A stretch of 64,000 bases of DNA from Paraglaciecola arctica BSs20135 (GTDB lineage Bacteria > Pseudomonadota > Gammaproteobacteria > Enterobacterales > Alteromonadaceae). Both the position numbers and the translations under genes were made by a program. Where the stretch lies: the NCBI RefSeq assembly GCF_000314995.1, contig NZ_BAEO01000041.1, positions 1-64,000 on the forward strand, given 5' to 3'. The notes below the pieces were generated by a model. That model had not been told where the DNA came from. It saw only the letters and a program-made list of their open reading frames with translations, and did not search any database. The stretch's first letter is position 1, and each line of letters starts with the position of its first letter. Positions 47,323 through 59,204 of this stretch are shown here, piece by piece.

Positions 47323-48231
47323 TTAGGTAATAGCAGTTAAAAACTCTGTTTTATTTTCTCTAGCCATTTGAATAAACTGATTTAGGTATGCGGGGCGCTG
47401 TTCATTTTTTCTAAAACCAAGATGAATTGTTTTATATAAACCTTTTTTACCTAATCTGAGCGGACAAATACCTAAACTTTCTTGATAACTTTCAACTAAC
47501 CATTTTGGCAATGCTGAAAACCCTCTACCCGCAGCTACCATTTGTAACAGGATCTCCGTTGCCTCTATTTGCACATGTTTTTTAATGGCTATGCCAGCAG
47601 GGTGACAAAACTGACTGAATATATCCAACCTAGAGGGTTCAACAGGATAGGTAATAATAACCTCGTTGCTCAGATCACAAGGCTCTACCCAAGGTTTATT
47701 GGCTAAAGCATGGGATTTTGGCACCACCAACACATGTTCATAATCAAATACCGGTAAATATTCTAACGCTAGGCTGTATAGGGGATCTGGCGTGACTAAC
47801 ATATCAATATCGTACCCTAACAGTGCCCCCATACCGCCAAATTGAAAGCGTTGCCTTACATCTAAGTCTACATCTGGGAATTGCTCTAAAAACGGACCAA
47901 CAATATTCAGTAGCCATTGATAACAAGGATGACACTCCATGCCAATTCTTAAACAGCCTTGTCCACCACCAGCAATATTACTAATAATTTGTTCACTGTG
48001 TTCAAACTGAGGTAACAACCTTTGCGCCAAGTTGAGTAAGGTCTGACCCGCTTGGGTCAGGCGAAGGCGACGACCTTCTTTTATCCACACAGCTGTCCCA
48101 AAATAATTTTCTAGTTTTTTAATGGCATGACTCAATGCTGATTGTGACAAACAGAGTTTTTCTGCAGCCTCAGTGAGAGTGCCCAACTCGTGAACAGTAC
48201 GGATAATGACTAAATGAGAACGCTCTAACAT
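47323..48231 (-). CDS. metR: LysR-type methionine regulator MetR
   Basis: The 302-residue regulator has an N-terminal winged helix-turn-helix (LTEAAEKLCLSQSALSHAIKKLE, residues 18-40) and a periplasmic-binding-type effector domain that senses homocysteine in MetR proteins. RIGMECHPCYQWL near residue 95 is the MetR hallmark. The gene is divergent from metE with a MetR box between them, the classic arrangement for metE activation and self-repression. Confidence 0.93.
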   Translation of the reverse strand: MLERSHLVIIRTVHELGTLTEAAEKLCLSQSALSHAIKKLENYFGTAVWIKEGRRLRLTQAGQTLLNLAQRLLPQFEHSEQIISNIAGGGQGCLRIGMECHPCYQWLLNIVGPFLEQFPDVDLDVRQRFQFGGMGALLGYDIDMLVTPDPLYSLALEYLPVFDYEHVLVVPKSHALANKPWVEPCDLSNEVIITYPVEPSRLDIFSQFCHPAGIAIKKHVQIEATEILLQMVAAGRGFSALPKWLVESYQESLGICPLRLGKKGLYKTIHLGFRKNEQRPAYLNQFIQMARENKTEFLTAIT

Positions 48232-48270
48232 TTATATTCATGCCTAATTGGTTAAAACAACATCATGATA

Positions 48271-48287
48271 CATGAATAAAATTCATG
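48271..48287. promoter_or_regulatory. MetR binding site between metR and metE
   Basis: CATGAATAAAATTCATG is a perfect 17-base palindrome around the MetR consensus TGAA-N5-TTCA (48273-48285). It lies 40 bases before the metR start and about 80 before metE. A second site, present in some metE promoters, was not found. Confidence 0.8.
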
Positions 48288-48368
48288 GTTACTTGAAAAT
48301 AAACCATTATTTTAAATCAATCAGACTCGCTATTGTTTTGCCATCCAAATGAATGACCGAGATAAAAG

Positions 48369-50672
48369 ATGGCGATATTACATAACTTAGGTTTTCCACG
48401 TATAGGTGAAAACCGCGAACTTAAATTTGCTTTAGAGAAATACTGGCGTAAAGAAATAGACGAACCCACACTACTTGCGAAGGCCGAGCAGGTAAAACAA
48501 CAACGACTGGCTCAACAGTCGTATCTCGATTACGCACAGATTGGTGACTTTTCGTTATACGATAATGTCTTAGACAGCAGTTTTCTACTTGGGCATATTC
48601 CTGCAAAAGTGAAACACTTAGAAAACACTGACCACAGCAGTCAACTTGAAAGCTACTTTGCTGTAGCAAGAGGCGCCCAGCCCAAAAACGACTCATGTTG
48701 TGCCATCAGCGCTGCTGAGATGACCAAATGGTTTGATACCAATTATCACTACATAGTGCCGGAGTTAAATGACGAAGTACGCTTTAGCCTTAACCCTAAA
48801 CCACTTATTCAGCAGGTTATTCAGAGTAGAAAACAAGGCTATAATCCTAAACCGGTGATCATTGGGCCCCTTACCTATTTGTGGTTAAGCAAAACCAAAG
48901 ATGGCAGTAGCCAATTGGCTTATCTAGAGAAGTTACTGCCCCTTTACACTGAGTTACTTGGCGAATTTGCTAAATGTGGGGTGGAATGGGTACAGATTGA
49001 TGAGCCTATTTTAGCTACAGAATTAACTGATGATTGGCAATGGGCATTTAAATTCGCTTATCAGTCATTAATCAGCAGAAAAACCAAACTATTACTCACC
49101 ACCTATTTTGGTGAACTTAAAGAGAACCTAACCTTAGCCTGCCAGTTACCTATTGATGGGCTACATATAGATGCGGTGCGAGCACCTGATGAAGTCTCGC
49201 GAATAGAGAAGATGCTACCTAATGATAAAGTATTATCAGTAGGCATTATCGATGGACGTAACATTTGGAAATCTGACTTAACCGCTAAACTTGATATTTT
49301 AGAGCCTCTACAACTCAGCCGTGGACAAAAACTCTGGATAGCCCCATCCTGCTCTTTAATACACGTACCTATTTCTTTAGAGCGTGAAAACAAACTCCCC
49401 GAAGAAGTGAAAAACTGGTTAGCCTTTGCTGTTGATAAGCTGGATGAATTACAGCTTATCAACCAAGCATTATTACAAGGTCGAGAGTGTATTGCTGAAG
49501 CCTTACAAAACAATGCACTTAGTATTCAAACCCGTCATCATTCGGCATTAGTTAACGATGCACAAGTTGCCCAAAACATGGAGCAGATAGATAACATTAT
49601 TCAAGCACAACGTAGTCCTTTTGCGCAAAGACAGGTACAGCAGAGACAAGAGTTAAATTTACCACTTTTACCTACTACTACTATTGGATCATTTCCTCAG
49701 ACTGGCGATATTCGTGCGGTTCGTAAACAATTTAAAACCGGTCAGATAAACCAGACTCAATATCAAGAAAAGATTAAAGCTGAGATACATGCTTGTATTC
49801 AAAAACAAGAAGCCCTCGGTTTGGATGTATTGGTGCATGGTGAAGCAGAACGTAATGACATGGTGGAATACTTTGGTCAGCAGTTAAACGGCTTTACTTT
49901 TAGTCAGTTAGGTTGGGTACAAAGTTATGGTTCCCGTTGCGTCAAGCCACCTATTATTTTTGGTGATGTTTCGCGCCAATCAGCCATGACGGTAGACTGG
50001 ATTAACTATGCCCAATCCCTAACCAACAAACCAGTTAAAGGCATGTTGACTGGACCTGTCACTATCTTGAACTGGTCATTTGTACGAGACGACCAAGCAC
50101 GGGCAGATACCTGCATGCAGATTGCTCTGGCGATACGTGAAGAAGTACAAGACTTAGAGCGATCAGGGGTCAAAATAATACAAATAGACGAAGCTGCATT
50201 TCGTGAAGGATTACCTTTGCATAAGCAACATTGGCAAGCCTATTTAGATAACTCAGTAAACGCATTTAAAGTCTGCTCTAACGTGGTGGCAGATAACACA
50301 CAAATACATACCCATATGTGTTATTCAGACTTTAACGCTATCATCAAACAAATTGCACAGATGGACGCGGACGTGATCACTATAGAAACATCTCGCTCAG
50401 ATATGGCGTTATTAGGGGTATTTGATAGTTACCAATACCCCAATGAAATAGGGCCAGGCGTATATGATATTCATTCACCTAATATTCCCAGTGTAGAAGC
50501 CATCTTGGCGCTGCTTGAACAAGCTAGCACTAAAATACCTGTAGAAAACTTATGGGTGAATCCTGACTGTGGTTTAAAAACCCGAAACTGGGATGAGGTC
50601 ACGCCAGCACTAAAAAACATGTTAGAAGCCACTAAAATAGCCCGCGCACGTTTTAATCAGTCAGTTGCTTAA
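48369..50672 (+). CDS. metE: Cobalamin-independent methionine synthase
   Basis: The 767-residue enzyme transfers a methyl group from 5-methyltetrahydropteroyltriglutamate to homocysteine. Both barrels are present: the N-terminal one begins LHNLGFPRIGENRELKFALEKYW (in two parts), and the C-terminal one holds the zinc ligands H649, C651 (HMCYSDF), E673 (TIETSRSD) and C734 (NPDCGLKTR). These have the same spacing as E. coli H641, C643, E665 and C726. The linker region near 430-440 (TTIGSFPQTGDIR) is conserved. Divergent metR controls it. Confidence 0.96.
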   Translation: MAILHNLGFPRIGENRELKFALEKYWRKEIDEPTLLAKAEQVKQQRLAQQSYLDYAQIGDFSLYDNVLDSSFLLGHIPAKVKHLENTDHSSQLESYFAVARGAQPKNDSCCAISAAEMTKWFDTNYHYIVPELNDEVRFSLNPKPLIQQVIQSRKQGYNPKPVIIGPLTYLWLSKTKDGSSQLAYLEKLLPLYTELLGEFAKCGVEWVQIDEPILATELTDDWQWAFKFAYQSLISRKTKLLLTTYFGELKENLTLACQLPIDGLHIDAVRAPDEVSRIEKMLPNDKVLSVGIIDGRNIWKSDLTAKLDILEPLQLSRGQKLWIAPSCSLIHVPISLERENKLPEEVKNWLAFAVDKLDELQLINQALLQGRECIAEALQNNALSIQTRHHSALVNDAQVAQNMEQIDNIIQAQRSPFAQRQVQQRQELNLPLLPTTTIGSFPQTGDIRAVRKQFKTGQINQTQYQEKIKAEIHACIQKQEALGLDVLVHGEAERNDMVEYFGQQLNGFTFSQLGWVQSYGSRCVKPPIIFGDVSRQSAMTVDWINYAQSLTNKPVKGMLTGPVTILNWSFVRDDQARADTCMQIALAIREEVQDLERSGVKIIQIDEAAFREGLPLHKQHWQAYLDNSVNAFKVCSNVVADNTQIHTHMCYSDFNAIIKQIAQMDADVITIETSRSDMALLGVFDSYQYPNEIGPGVYDIHSPNIPSVEAILALLEQASTKIPVENLWVNPDCGLKTRNWDEVTPALKNMLEATKIARARFNQSVA

Positions 50673-50693
50673 TTTTTACAGATAAAACTCAAA

Positions 50694-52073
50694 TTAGCCC
50701 TTCTGTTCTGAGGGGCTACTAAACTCAATAACCACTGCATCCCTGGTACCTAGAATATAATCTTGTGCAGGATGCCACGCCCCTTGTATCAAGATCCCTA
50801 ACAGTTGTTCATTTTGTTTCAATAATACAACTTGATTGCGCACCCAAGGGGGAATTCCCCACTGTTTAAACCATTGTTTTAATGGTTTGCTGTGCCCTGC
50901 CCCTTTAGGGGTAAAACGTTGTGAGTAACCACCAAATTGCAAGGTGAGATCCCCAGCAATGGGGTCGAATGTCGGACTTTCGGCATCTGCTTGAGAGCAT
51001 GGCTCAAAATGCAATACCCCAATACCGCCAGGAAGAAGCATCTGCTGCTCCCCTTGCCAAACCAATACTTGATTATCAATAACAGGCTTAGCTTTAATCA
51101 CAAATAACTGCTGATCAAAGCGCCTAAACTGCCAACCTTGCCACTGTAAAATAGGCGTTGCGTCTGCAGCAGCGTCCAATACTTCAGGCTTAAGTTGCTT
51201 TAACACCGCTTCTGATGGACTTTGAATGCCCAATTCAGACAACCAATAACGCACTAATTGGTGCAACCAGGATTGACTCAATTGTTTAAGAGCGGGGAGA
51301 TGTAAACTGTCTGCAGAAGCTTTTAATGGTTTGAGTTTTTCATGACAAATTTCATCTAATAGACTTTGTTGTCCGGCACATAAAGCGGCACTTCTAGCTA
51401 CCGAGCGCGCAATTTCAGGCCAACGATTTTGTAAAATAGGTAACACATCATGACGTAAGAAGTTACGTTCAAAATCAGTATTTTGGTTAGACTCATCTTC
51501 ACACCATTTTAAATTGTGCTGCTGTGCATAATCTAAAATCATTTGTTGAGTGGTATCTAATAATGGTCGGTAAAATCCTACCTGTTTGCCTGATTGTAAT
51601 GGACAATGGACAACCCAAGCACGATTCATAGCTGACAGACCTTTAGGCCCAGCCCCTCGTTTAAGCTGCAATAAAAAAGTTTCGAGTTGATCGTCTTGAT
51701 GTTGTCCAAGTACCACTTGGCTGTTAGCTGGCGCCAATGCAACTAACTTGTTGTATCGCGCTTCTCTGGCTTGCGCTTCAAGACTTTGTCTTGGAGCGCT
51801 CTGTACTTCGACATTAGCGGTTTGAAATTCGATATCTAAGCTGGCACATACCTGTTCACAATGTGCTTGCCACTGGTCTGAATGTTGACTTAAACCATGA
51901 TGAATATGAATAGCGTTAAGCTGGAAGTTACGCGGTTCTTGTTGTCTTAGACTATGCAGAGCGTGCAACAAAACATGGGAGTCCACGCCACCACTGTAGG
52001 CAACAACTATATGTGTCGCCGACAAAAGCGGCTCAGCAGATAATTGTTCTTTGAGTATATTGAGTAGCGACAT
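50694..52073 (-). CDS. tilS: tRNA(Ile)-lysidine synthetase
   Basis: The enzyme converts C34 of tRNA-Ile(CAU) to lysidine so that AUA is read. The 459 residues have the PP-loop ATPase motif SGGVDS (27-32), HHGLS and GQHQDDQLETFLLQLKRGAG, the central helical domain and the C-terminal barrel (GAGHSKPLKQWFKQWGIPPWVR), giving the long gammaproteobacterial form. It is placed after accA as in E. coli but separated from it by an intrinsic terminator. Confidence 0.94.
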   Translation of the reverse strand: MSLLNILKEQLSAEPLLSATHIVVAYSGGVDSHVLLHALHSLRQQEPRNFQLNAIHIHHGLSQHSDQWQAHCEQVCASLDIEFQTANVEVQSAPRQSLEAQAREARYNKLVALAPANSQVVLGQHQDDQLETFLLQLKRGAGPKGLSAMNRAWVVHCPLQSGKQVGFYRPLLDTTQQMILDYAQQHNLKWCEDESNQNTDFERNFLRHDVLPILQNRWPEIARSVARSAALCAGQQSLLDEICHEKLKPLKASADSLHLPALKQLSQSWLHQLVRYWLSELGIQSPSEAVLKQLKPEVLDAAADATPILQWQGWQFRRFDQQLFVIKAKPVIDNQVLVWQGEQQMLLPGGIGVLHFEPCSQADAESPTFDPIAGDLTLQFGGYSQRFTPKGAGHSKPLKQWFKQWGIPPWVRNQVVLLKQNEQLLGILIQGAWHPAQDYILGTRDAVVIEFSSPSEQKG

Positions 52074-52092
52074 TTTTAATCATGTTTTCCAA

Positions 52093-52118
52093 TAAAAAAG
52101 CCATCTTAAAAGATGGCT
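52093..52118 (-). terminator. Intrinsic terminator after accA
   Basis: On the minus strand AGCCATCT pairs with AGATGGCT (52099-52106 with 52111-52118, four-base loop) and is followed by six T residues (52098-52093). It sits between accA and tilS, so tilS probably has its own promoter or relies on readthrough. Confidence 0.8.
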
Positions 52119-52155
52119 CTATAAAATTAACTTCAATCTACATAGTTCTGATTAT

Positions 52156-53112
52156 TTAACAATAACCAAAAGACATCAATCGTTCATAACGTTGCGCTAA
52201 CAATTCTTCAGTAGATAAACTAGTAAGCTGTGCTAATTGCTGTTTAAGCGTAGCCTTTAAATTAGCCGCCATACCGTCATGATCTCTGTGGGCGCCACCT
52301 AAGGGTTCACTCACAATCTGGTTGATCAATCCTAATTCTTTAATTTTCCCAGCACTAACACCCATAGCTTCAGCAGCTTGTGGCGCTTTATCGGCGCTTT
52401 TCCACAAAATAGAAGCACAACCTTCTGGTGAAATAACCGAGTAAGTGCTGTATTGCAGCATATTCACTCTGTCGCCTACACCAATTGCCAATGCACCACC
52501 TGAACCACCTTCGCCAATCACAGTACAAATGATAGGCACCTTTAAGCCCGACATCACTTTAAGATTACGCGCGATAGCTTCACTTTGACCACGCTCTTCT
52601 GCGCCCACGCCTGGATAGGCACCTGGGGTATCGATAAAAGTAATGATCGGTAAGTTGAAACGTTCAGCCATTTCCATTAGACGTAGGGCTTTACGATAAC
52701 CTTCAGGTTTAGGCATACCAAAATTACGCTTAATTTTTTCTTTGGTATCACGGCCTTTTTGATGACCAATAATCATCACTGGCTGCCCATCAATTTTAGC
52801 CAAACCGCCCACTATGGCTTTATCGTCTGCAAAAGCACGATCACCTGCTAGCTCATCAAACTCAGTGCAGATTCGCTCGACATAGTCATAGGTATAAGGC
52901 CGCATTGGATGACGGGCTAGTTGGCAAACTTGCCAAGCGCCTAGATCGGCAAAAATTTTGCGGCTTAATTCGGCACTTTTCTCTCGAAGTTTAGTGATCT
53001 CTTCTTCGATATTGACATCGAATTCTCCCCCTTGATTGACTAGCCTTAACTCTTCAATCTTCGCTTCTAATTCGGCGATAGGTTTTTCGAATTCTAAAAA
53101 ATTTACACTCAT
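52156..53112 (-). CDS. accA: Acetyl-CoA carboxylase carboxyltransferase subunit alpha
   Basis: The 318-residue subunit pairs with AccD to make malonyl-CoA for fatty acid synthesis. It starts [18 protein letters not shown] and has [38 protein letters not shown] near residue 160 and [15 protein letters not shown] near 205, which form the oxyanion/biotin site. Position between dnaE and tilS is standard. Confidence 0.96.
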   Translation of the reverse strand: MSVNFLEFEKPIAELEAKIEELRLVNQGGEFDVNIEEEITKLREKSAELSRKIFADLGAWQVCQLARHPMRPYTYDYVERICTEFDELAGDRAFADDKAIVGGLAKIDGQPVMIIGHQKGRDTKEKIKRNFGMPKPEGYRKALRLMEMAERFNLPIITFIDTPGAYPGVGAEERGQSEAIARNLKVMSGLKVPIICTVIGEGGSGGALAIGVGDRVNMLQYSTYSVISPEGCASILWKSADKAPQAAEAMGVSAGKIKELGLINQIVSEPLGGAHRDHDGMAANLKATLKQQLAQLTSLSTEELLAQRYERLMSFGYC

Positions 53113-53175
53113 TGAACACCTAATAATAATTGTTTACAGCTTTTCGGCTTTTACATTCTCGCTTGTATAAACGAG

Positions 53176-56100
53176 TTAGTGAAATTCTAAGTCAACCTGA
53201 GGTTTCCCTAACAGCTGTTGTAAGTCATATAGTAACTCATCTTGGGGAGTAACATACCACTGCGCGCCCAAGGTTAAATCTACTTTTGCGTCTGGATGCA
53301 CATAATGTACCTGAACTGGGCAACTTCCACCTTGATAAGGCTGTAAAATTGTTTGCAGTTTAGCTATTGTTGAGGGATTACACCAGCTTGATTCTAAATG
53401 CACCTGTAAACCCTTGGCATTTTTTTCACGGGCTTGGACTAAGTCCATAGCATCACGAGCCGACATTGTATTGCCGCCAGAGAACTCATCAAAGCTGACC
53501 TGTCCACTTATCACTAATATTTTGTCTTCTTGCAGCAATTCTTCGTATTGCTCAAGCATATCAGGAAAAAACCTGACATCCAGTCTAGCGCTTTTATCAT
53601 CGAGTGTTACCAACGCCCAACGACGACCTCGTTTGTTGGTCATCACTCTAACACCTAATACTAACCCCACTGCAAAAGCGGTTTGGTCTCTATTAGTTGG
53701 TTTAAGGTCAACTAAGCGGCAAGGCGCATAATGTTTGATTTCACTAAGGTACTGATTAATCGGATGCCCGGTAAGATATAGGCCTAAGGTGGTTTTTTCA
53801 CCATCTAACCAGACTTTCTCAGGCCAAGGCGGTACATCAGCAAAGGCCTGTTGTACTTGCTCTGGCTCAGTGGTCAACAAACCAAACATATCTGATTGTC
53901 CCGACGTCTTATCCTTAGCATGTTGACCAGCGGCCGCTAAAGCATCAGGTAATGAAGTCATTAATGACGCTCGATGTGGACCCAAATTATCTAATGCACC
54001 TGCCAACACTAATTTTTCTAAGATGCGCTTATTAATTCGTTTAAGGTCAATTTTGGCACAAAAATCAAATAAATCTCTGAACTTGCCAGTTTCACCCCGA
54101 GCTTCAATAATCGCTTCTATAGGGCCTTCACCGACACCTTTGATTGCACCAATGCCGTAAACAATGCGCCCTTCTTCATCAACAGTAAACTTATGGCTCC
54201 CGGCATTAACATCGGGAGGCAAGATGGTTATGCCCATGCGGTTACATTCATCAACCAAAGTCACAATTTTGTCTGAGTTATCCATATCTGCAGACATAAC
54301 AGCGGCCATAAACTCAGCGGGATAATGGGTCTTTAACCATAACGTTTGATAAGACACCAAAGCGTAAGCGGCGGAGTGTGATTTGTTAAAACCATAACCC
54401 GCAAATTTTTCTACTAGATCAAAAATTTTGATCGCAAGAGTAGGATCAATACCGTTTTCTTTGGCTCCAGTCTCAAATGACTCCCGCTGTTTCTCCATTT
54501 CCTCGAGGTTTTTCTTACCCATAGCTCGGCGTAATAAATCGGCACCACCTAAGCTATAACCAGACATCACCTGAGCAATCTGCATAACCTGCTCTTGATA
54601 CAAAATAATGCCATAGGTGGGTTCTAAAATTTCTTTTAAACACTCGTGCTGATATTCAGCGTCAGGGTATGAAACGGCTTCACGTCCATGTTTACGGTCG
54701 ATAAAGTTATCAACCATGCCTGATTGTAATGGGCCGGGTCTGAAAAGTGCTACCAGTGCGATAATATCTTCAAAGCTGTCTGGTTTGAGGCGTTTAATTA
54801 ACTCTTTCATACCACGGGATTCAAGCTGGAAAACCGCAGTGGTTTCTGCATTTTGCAGAACCCTAAAACATTTTGGGTCAATCAACGGGATAGACGCGAT
54901 ATCTACATCAATGCCCTTGCCCGATTTGATCATATCAATCGCCCACTGAATAATAGTCAGTGTACGTAGCCCCAAGAAATCAAATTTAACTAAACCTGCG
55001 GTCTCAACGTCGTTTTTATCGAATTGAGTGACCGGGTTTTTACCTTCATCATCACAATAAAGCGGAGCAAAATCAGTAATCACTGTTGGCGCAATCACCA
55101 CACCACCGGCATGTTTACCGGCGTTACGGGTGCAACCTTCTAGAATTCGACACATGTCGATAAGTTCTTTGACGTCTTCGTCTTGATTGTATAATTCAGG
55201 TAAACGAGGTTCTTCAACAAAAGCTTTTTCTAGGGTCATGCCCGGAGTGGGCGGAATAAGTTTGGAAATACGATCAACAAAGCCATACGGATGACCTAAA
55301 ACTCGCCCTACATCTCGCACCACGGCTTTTGCCGCCATAGTACCAAAGGTAATAATTTGCGATACCGCATCACGGCCATACATTTCGGCCACGTGATCAA
55401 TAACCTCATCACGTCTATCCATACAAAAATCGACATCGAAATCCGGCATAGATACCCGTTCAGGGTTCAAGAATCGTTCGAATAACAAATCATATTCAAG
55501 AGGATCAAGATCGGTGATATCCAATGCATAAGCCACCAGTGAACCGGCACCAGACCCACGGCCCGGACCAACAGGAATATTATTGTCCTTACTCCACTGA
55601 ATAAACTCCATTACGATCAAGAAATAACCAGGGAAACCCATTTGGTTTATTACTTTAAGCTCGATCTCTAAGCGCTCATCATATTCAGGGCGTTTTGCTA
55701 TACGCACTTGCTCATCTGGGAACAGAAACGCTAAGCGTCTTTCTAGCCCCTCCTCAGATACCTTGACCAAAAAGTCTTTGATATCCATGCCGTCAGTGGG
55801 GAAGTCAGGTAGGAAGTAAGTACCTAGTTGTACTGTGGCATTGCAGCGTTTGGCAATTTCTACTGTATTTTGTATGGCTTCAGGGATGTCAGAGAATATC
55901 TCTACCATTTCTTCAGCTGTGCGTAAGTATTGCTGTTCGGAGTATTCTTTAGGTCTGCGGGGATCGTTTAATGTAAAACCATCATGGATAGCCACACGAA
56001 TTTCGTGTGCATCAAAATATTGTCTGTCCACAAAACACACTTCGTTTGTGGCCACCACTGGCAAGTCGAACTGTTGTGCCCAATCTACCGCCCGATGAAT

Positions 56101-56661
56101 ATAGTCTTCTTCACCGGCTCTTCCGGTTCGGGTCAATTCCAAATAAAAGCGATTTTCAAAATGTTGTTGATAAAACTGAGTGATATTCTGAGCAATATCC
56201 ATATTACCTTTAGTCAGCATCATGCCTAAATCGCCTGATTTACCTCCTGATAATATAATCACGCCTTCGGTGTGTTCGACTAACCAATCTCTGTCGATCA
56301 CGGCTCTGTCTTTAATACTGCCCCGCAAATACGCTTTGGAAACCAACAGAGTAATATTTTTGTAGCCTTTGTTGTCCATTGCTAACAAAGTAAGGCGGAA
56401 CAAAGCACCTTCTAATTCGTCGCTTTGCACCCAAAAATCCACGCCGATAATAGGCTTGATACCATTAGCATGAGCCTGACGGTAAAACTTAACTAAACCA
56501 CACATATTCATCTGGTCAGTAATAGCCACCGCAGGCATACCAAGCTTTTTAACATGGGCGATAAGTGGTTTGACCTTATTCAGCCCATCCAACATCGAAT
56601 AATCACTATGCACACGTAAATGTACAAAGTTAACTTCTGTTTGCGGTAATTGTTCTGTCAT
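53176..56661 (-). CDS. dnaE: DNA polymerase III alpha subunit
   Basis: This is the replicative polymerase catalytic chain, 1161 residues, the usual DnaE1 size. It has an N-terminal PHP domain ([16 protein letters not shown] at 12-27), the palm domain with catalytic D407 and D409 in [12 protein letters not shown], the finger region [16 protein letters not shown], tandem helix-hairpin-helix and an OB-fold (about 985-1065), and a C-terminal tau-binding region. The start codon immediately follows the rnhB stop. Confidence 0.97.
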   Translation of the reverse strand: MTEQLPQTEVNFVHLRVHSDYSMLDGLNKVKPLIAHVKKLGMPAVAITDQMNMCGLVKFYRQAHANGIKPIIGVDFWVQSDELEGALFRLTLLAMDNKGYKNITLLVSKAYLRGSIKDRAVIDRDWLVEHTEGVIILSGGKSGDLGMMLTKGNMDIAQNITQFYQQHFENRFYLELTRTGRAGEEDYIHRAVDWAQQFDLPVVATNEVCFVDRQYFDAHEIRVAIHDGFTLNDPRRPKEYSEQQYLRTAEEMVEIFSDIPEAIQNTVEIAKRCNATVQLGTYFLPDFPTDGMDIKDFLVKVSEEGLERRLAFLFPDEQVRIAKRPEYDERLEIELKVINQMGFPGYFLIVMEFIQWSKDNNIPVGPGRGSGAGSLVAYALDITDLDPLEYDLLFERFLNPERVSMPDFDVDFCMDRRDEVIDHVAEMYGRDAVSQIITFGTMAAKAVVRDVGRVLGHPYGFVDRISKLIPPTPGMTLEKAFVEEPRLPELYNQDEDVKELIDMCRILEGCTRNAGKHAGGVVIAPTVITDFAPLYCDDEGKNPVTQFDKNDVETAGLVKFDFLGLRTLTIIQWAIDMIKSGKGIDVDIASIPLIDPKCFRVLQNAETTAVFQLESRGMKELIKRLKPDSFEDIIALVALFRPGPLQSGMVDNFIDRKHGREAVSYPDAEYQHECLKEILEPTYGIILYQEQVMQIAQVMSGYSLGGADLLRRAMGKKNLEEMEKQRESFETGAKENGIDPTLAIKIFDLVEKFAGYGFNKSHSAAYALVSYQTLWLKTHYPAEFMAAVMSADMDNSDKIVTLVDECNRMGITILPPDVNAGSHKFTVDEEGRIVYGIGAIKGVGEGPIEAIIEARGETGKFRDLFDFCAKIDLKRINKRILEKLVLAGALDNLGPHRASLMTSLPDALAAAGQHAKDKTSGQSDMFGLLTTEPEQVQQAFADVPPWPEKVWLDGEKTTLGLYLTGHPINQYLSEIKHYAPCRLVDLKPTNRDQTAFAVGLVLGVRVMTNKRGRRWALVTLDDKSARLDVRFFPDMLEQYEELLQEDKILVISGQVSFDEFSGGNTMSARDAMDLVQAREKNAKGLQVHLESSWCNPSTIAKLQTILQPYQGGSCPVQVHYVHPDAKVDLTLGAQWYVTPQDELLYDLQQLLGKPQVDLEFH

Positions 56662-57273
56662 TTAAGAGCCTGCTAACTGGCCGTCGCGCATAACAAGGGA
56701 CTGCTGCACCGGCTTAAAACTCATTCGATATTGAGGTAATGGTCCAAGCTCGGCGAGCTTAGCTAGATGATAGGCCGTGGGATAACCTTTATGTTTGGCA
56801 AAACCGTACTCTGGGTATTGCTCATCCAAAACTAACATTTCTTTATCTCGCGTTACTTTTGCAATAATAGAGGCTGCCGATATTTCGGCAATTAAACCAT
56901 CACCTTTAATTATGGCTTCACTTGAATAATCCCATTTTGGACAACGATTACCATCAACCATTACATGAGTCGGCTGGATCGACAAACCTTGCACCGCACG
57001 GGTCATGGCAAGCATTGTGGCATGCAAAATATTGAGTTCATCAATTTCTTGCGGGCTGGCGCGGCCAATTGACCAAGCTAAAGCATATTGTTTAATTTCG
57101 GCAGCTAAAATATCACGTTTCTTTTCAGATAATTTCTTCGAATCGGCCAGCCCCGCAATTTTATGTTGTGGATCAAGGATAACGGCCGCGGTTACTACGT
57201 CGCCCACTAGTGGTCCTCGCCCTACTTCATCCACTCCAGCCAATAGCTGACTCGTGGCTGTTAATTGGCTCAT
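56662..57273 (-). CDS. rnhB: Ribonuclease HII
   Basis: The 203-residue enzyme cuts RNA in RNA-DNA hybrids and removes single ribonucleotides. The N-terminal [21 protein letters not shown] carries the first two acidic catalytic residues (D15, E16); the third is in [10 protein letters not shown] and the [10 protein letters not shown] segment is the substrate-binding signature of RNase HII. It overlaps lpxB by ATGA and abuts dnaE, as in other gammaproteobacteria. Confidence 0.95.
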   Translation of the reverse strand: MSQLTATSQLLAGVDEVGRGPLVGDVVTAAVILDPQHKIAGLADSKKLSEKKRDILAAEIKQYALAWSIGRASPQEIDELNILHATMLAMTRAVQGLSIQPTHVMVDGNRCPKWDYSSEAIIKGDGLIAEISAASIIAKVTRDKEMLVLDEQYPEYGFAKHKGYPTAYHLAKLAELGPLPQYRMSFKPVQQSLVMRDGQLAGS

Positions 57274-58430
57274 GGCTGTTGCTCAATCAAATTAGCCACA
57301 GCGCTGGCAGACTGGACGTCAGCATCTTTTTTAAGTGATTGGTGCAAGGATTCGAATTTAGTAATTAATGCTTGTTGCGCATCGTCATTTTGTATAGTTA
57401 ACATTGGTAATAATAATTCACTAATTGTTTCTGGCGTCACGTCGTTTTGTAATAACTCAGGGATCAACTTTTCACCGGCTAACACATTAGGCAAAGCAAA
57501 ATATTTGGCTTTATATAACCACCTCATCAGTTGATAAGTTAAACCGCTAAGTTTATAGGCGGTGACCATATTTTTCTTACATAACATGGCTTCTAGGGTA
57601 GCTGTCCCAGAAGCAAGTAACACCGCGTCAGAAGCGATCATTACTTCTCTGGCATGACCGATAACAACCTGAATATTCAAATCCGGTTTGTGTGTCTGAA
57701 TATACTCATCTACCTGTGCTTTACGCTGACGGTTTATAACGGGAATTAACACTTTCAGTTGTTTTACATCTGGCTTTAATAACAAGCAAGATTGTATAAA
57801 CACATCGAGTAAAGTATCAACTTCACGTTTCCGACTACCTGGTAACAAGGCTAAAATAATTTCATTTTCTTTAAGTTTTAATGCGTGACGCGCTTTTTGT
57901 TGGTCGGGTTTGATCGCAATGTCATCAGCCATGGTATGTCCCACAAATTCACATGGGATGTGATGTTTGTCATACACTTGCTTTTCAAAGGGAAAAATAC
58001 TTAATACTAGGTTAGTGGCTTTAGCTATCTTAAAAATACGTTTTTCACGCCATGCCCATACAGTTGGACTGACATATTGCACCGTTTTAATACCCTGTTC
58101 TTTAAGTTTTAATGCTAGCCCTAAATTAAAGTCAGGGGCATCTACACCTATAAACACATCGGGAGGATTAGCCAAAAAGTGATGTAACATAGACTTACGA
58201 ACAAACATCAGTCTGCGGATCCGCGATAAGACCTCGACTAATCCCATCACTGACAATTCTTCCATTTCAAATAAACTTTGACAGCCTTGAGCCTGCATTT
58301 TCGGCCCAGCTATGCCTTCAAAAATAGCATTTGGATAACGTTTTTTAAGTTGTTTGATAAGGCCCGCTGCAAGAATGTCGCCTGAGGCTTCGCCAGCCAC
58401 AATGCCTACCCTTAATATTTTGTCGCTCAT
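57270..58430 (-). CDS. lpxB: Lipid-A-disaccharide synthase
   Basis: The 386-residue glycosyltransferase condenses UDP-diacylglucosamine with lipid [23 protein letters not shown] at the N-terminus, the [16 protein letters not shown] and [17 protein letters not shown] segments and the [10 protein letters not shown] motif (near 193) are the hallmarks of GT19 enzymes. The frame includes the late STATLEAML-type segment as [13 protein letters not shown]. It sits between lpxA and rnhB. Confidence 0.95.
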   Translation of the reverse strand: MSDKILRVGIVAGEASGDILAAGLIKQLKKRYPNAIFEGIAGPKMQAQGCQSLFEMEELSVMGLVEVLSRIRRLMFVRKSMLHHFLANPPDVFIGVDAPDFNLGLALKLKEQGIKTVQYVSPTVWAWREKRIFKIAKATNLVLSIFPFEKQVYDKHHIPCEFVGHTMADDIAIKPDQQKARHALKLKENEIILALLPGSRKREVDTLLDVFIQSCLLLKPDVKQLKVLIPVINRQRKAQVDEYIQTHKPDLNIQVVIGHAREVMIASDAVLLASGTATLEAMLCKKNMVTAYKLSGLTYQLMRWLYKAKYFALPNVLAGEKLIPELLQNDVTPETISELLLPMLTIQNDDAQQALITKFESLHQSLKKDADVQSASAVANLIEQQP

Positions 58431-58433
58431 GAT

Positions 58434-59201
58434 TTAGCGTATGATGCCTCGTGAGGAGTTGGCAACAAAGTCAGCCAATTGCTTTACTTCTTGGTTATCG
58501 CCTGCAAATTCCTTTAATTTCTCAACGGCTTCTATTGCTCTATTGCCGTTACGATACAAGATTTTGTAACTTCGTTTGATCTGCATAATGGTCTCATTAT
58601 CAAAACCGCGACGGCGTAAACCTTCAGAATTGATACCACGAGGCACACTATCGTTACCTAACATAACAAAAGGCGGTACGTCTGCTAAGACAATTGCGCC
58701 ACCACCGATAAAACTATGGTCGCCAATATGGCAAAATTGATGGGCAGCGGTCAAACCGCCCATTATAACCCAATTTCCAATACGCACATGCCCAGCAAGA
58801 GTTGCTCCGGTTGCTAGTATGCTATTATCACCAATAACACAATCATGGGCAACGTGCACAAAACACATCAGTAGGTTATTAGATCCAATTTTGGTAACGC
58901 CTTTATCTTGAACCGTACCACGATGAATAGTCACTGACTCACGGATGATATTGTTATCACCCATAATCAATTCAGTCGGCTCACCAGCATATTTTTTATC
59001 CTGACAATCTTCGCCAACAGAAGCAAATTGATAAATATGATTACCTTTGCCCATGGTAGTTTTTCCCTTCACTACCACATGAGATTCAAGCACGGTGTTA
59101 TCACCAATGCTGACATCAGCGCCAATAAGACAAAAGGCGCCAACTGAAACGTTTGTACCCAGTTTAACAGAGGGGTGAATGATGGCAGTAGAATGGATCA
59201 C
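58434..59201 (-). CDS. lpxA: UDP-N-acetylglucosamine acyltransferase
   Basis: The first enzyme of lipid A synthesis is 255 residues of left-handed beta-helix hexapeptide repeats (for example VSIGDNTVL, IGDNSIL) followed by a helical C-terminus. The catalytic base is H119 in FVHVAHDCVIGD. FIGGGAIVLADVPPFVML is the usual end of the helix. Three bases separate its stop from lpxB. Confidence 0.95.
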   Translation of the reverse strand: MIHSTAIIHPSVKLGTNVSVGAFCLIGADVSIGDNTVLESHVVVKGKTTMGKGNHIYQFASVGEDCQDKKYAGEPTELIMGDNNIIRESVTIHRGTVQDKGVTKIGSNNLLMCFVHVAHDCVIGDNSILATGATLAGHVRIGNWVIMGGLTAAHQFCHIGDHSFIGGGAIVLADVPPFVMLGNDSVPRGINSEGLRRRGFDNETIMQIKRSYKILYRNGNRAIEAVEKLKEFAGDNQEVKQLADFVANSSRGIIR

Positions 59202-59204
59202 CAG

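Noticed and set aside
53414-53731. Plus-strand open frames inside dnaE and other long minus-strand genes
   Set aside because: They are shadows in the opposite strand of conserved genes, with no ribosome sites and no protein-family features.
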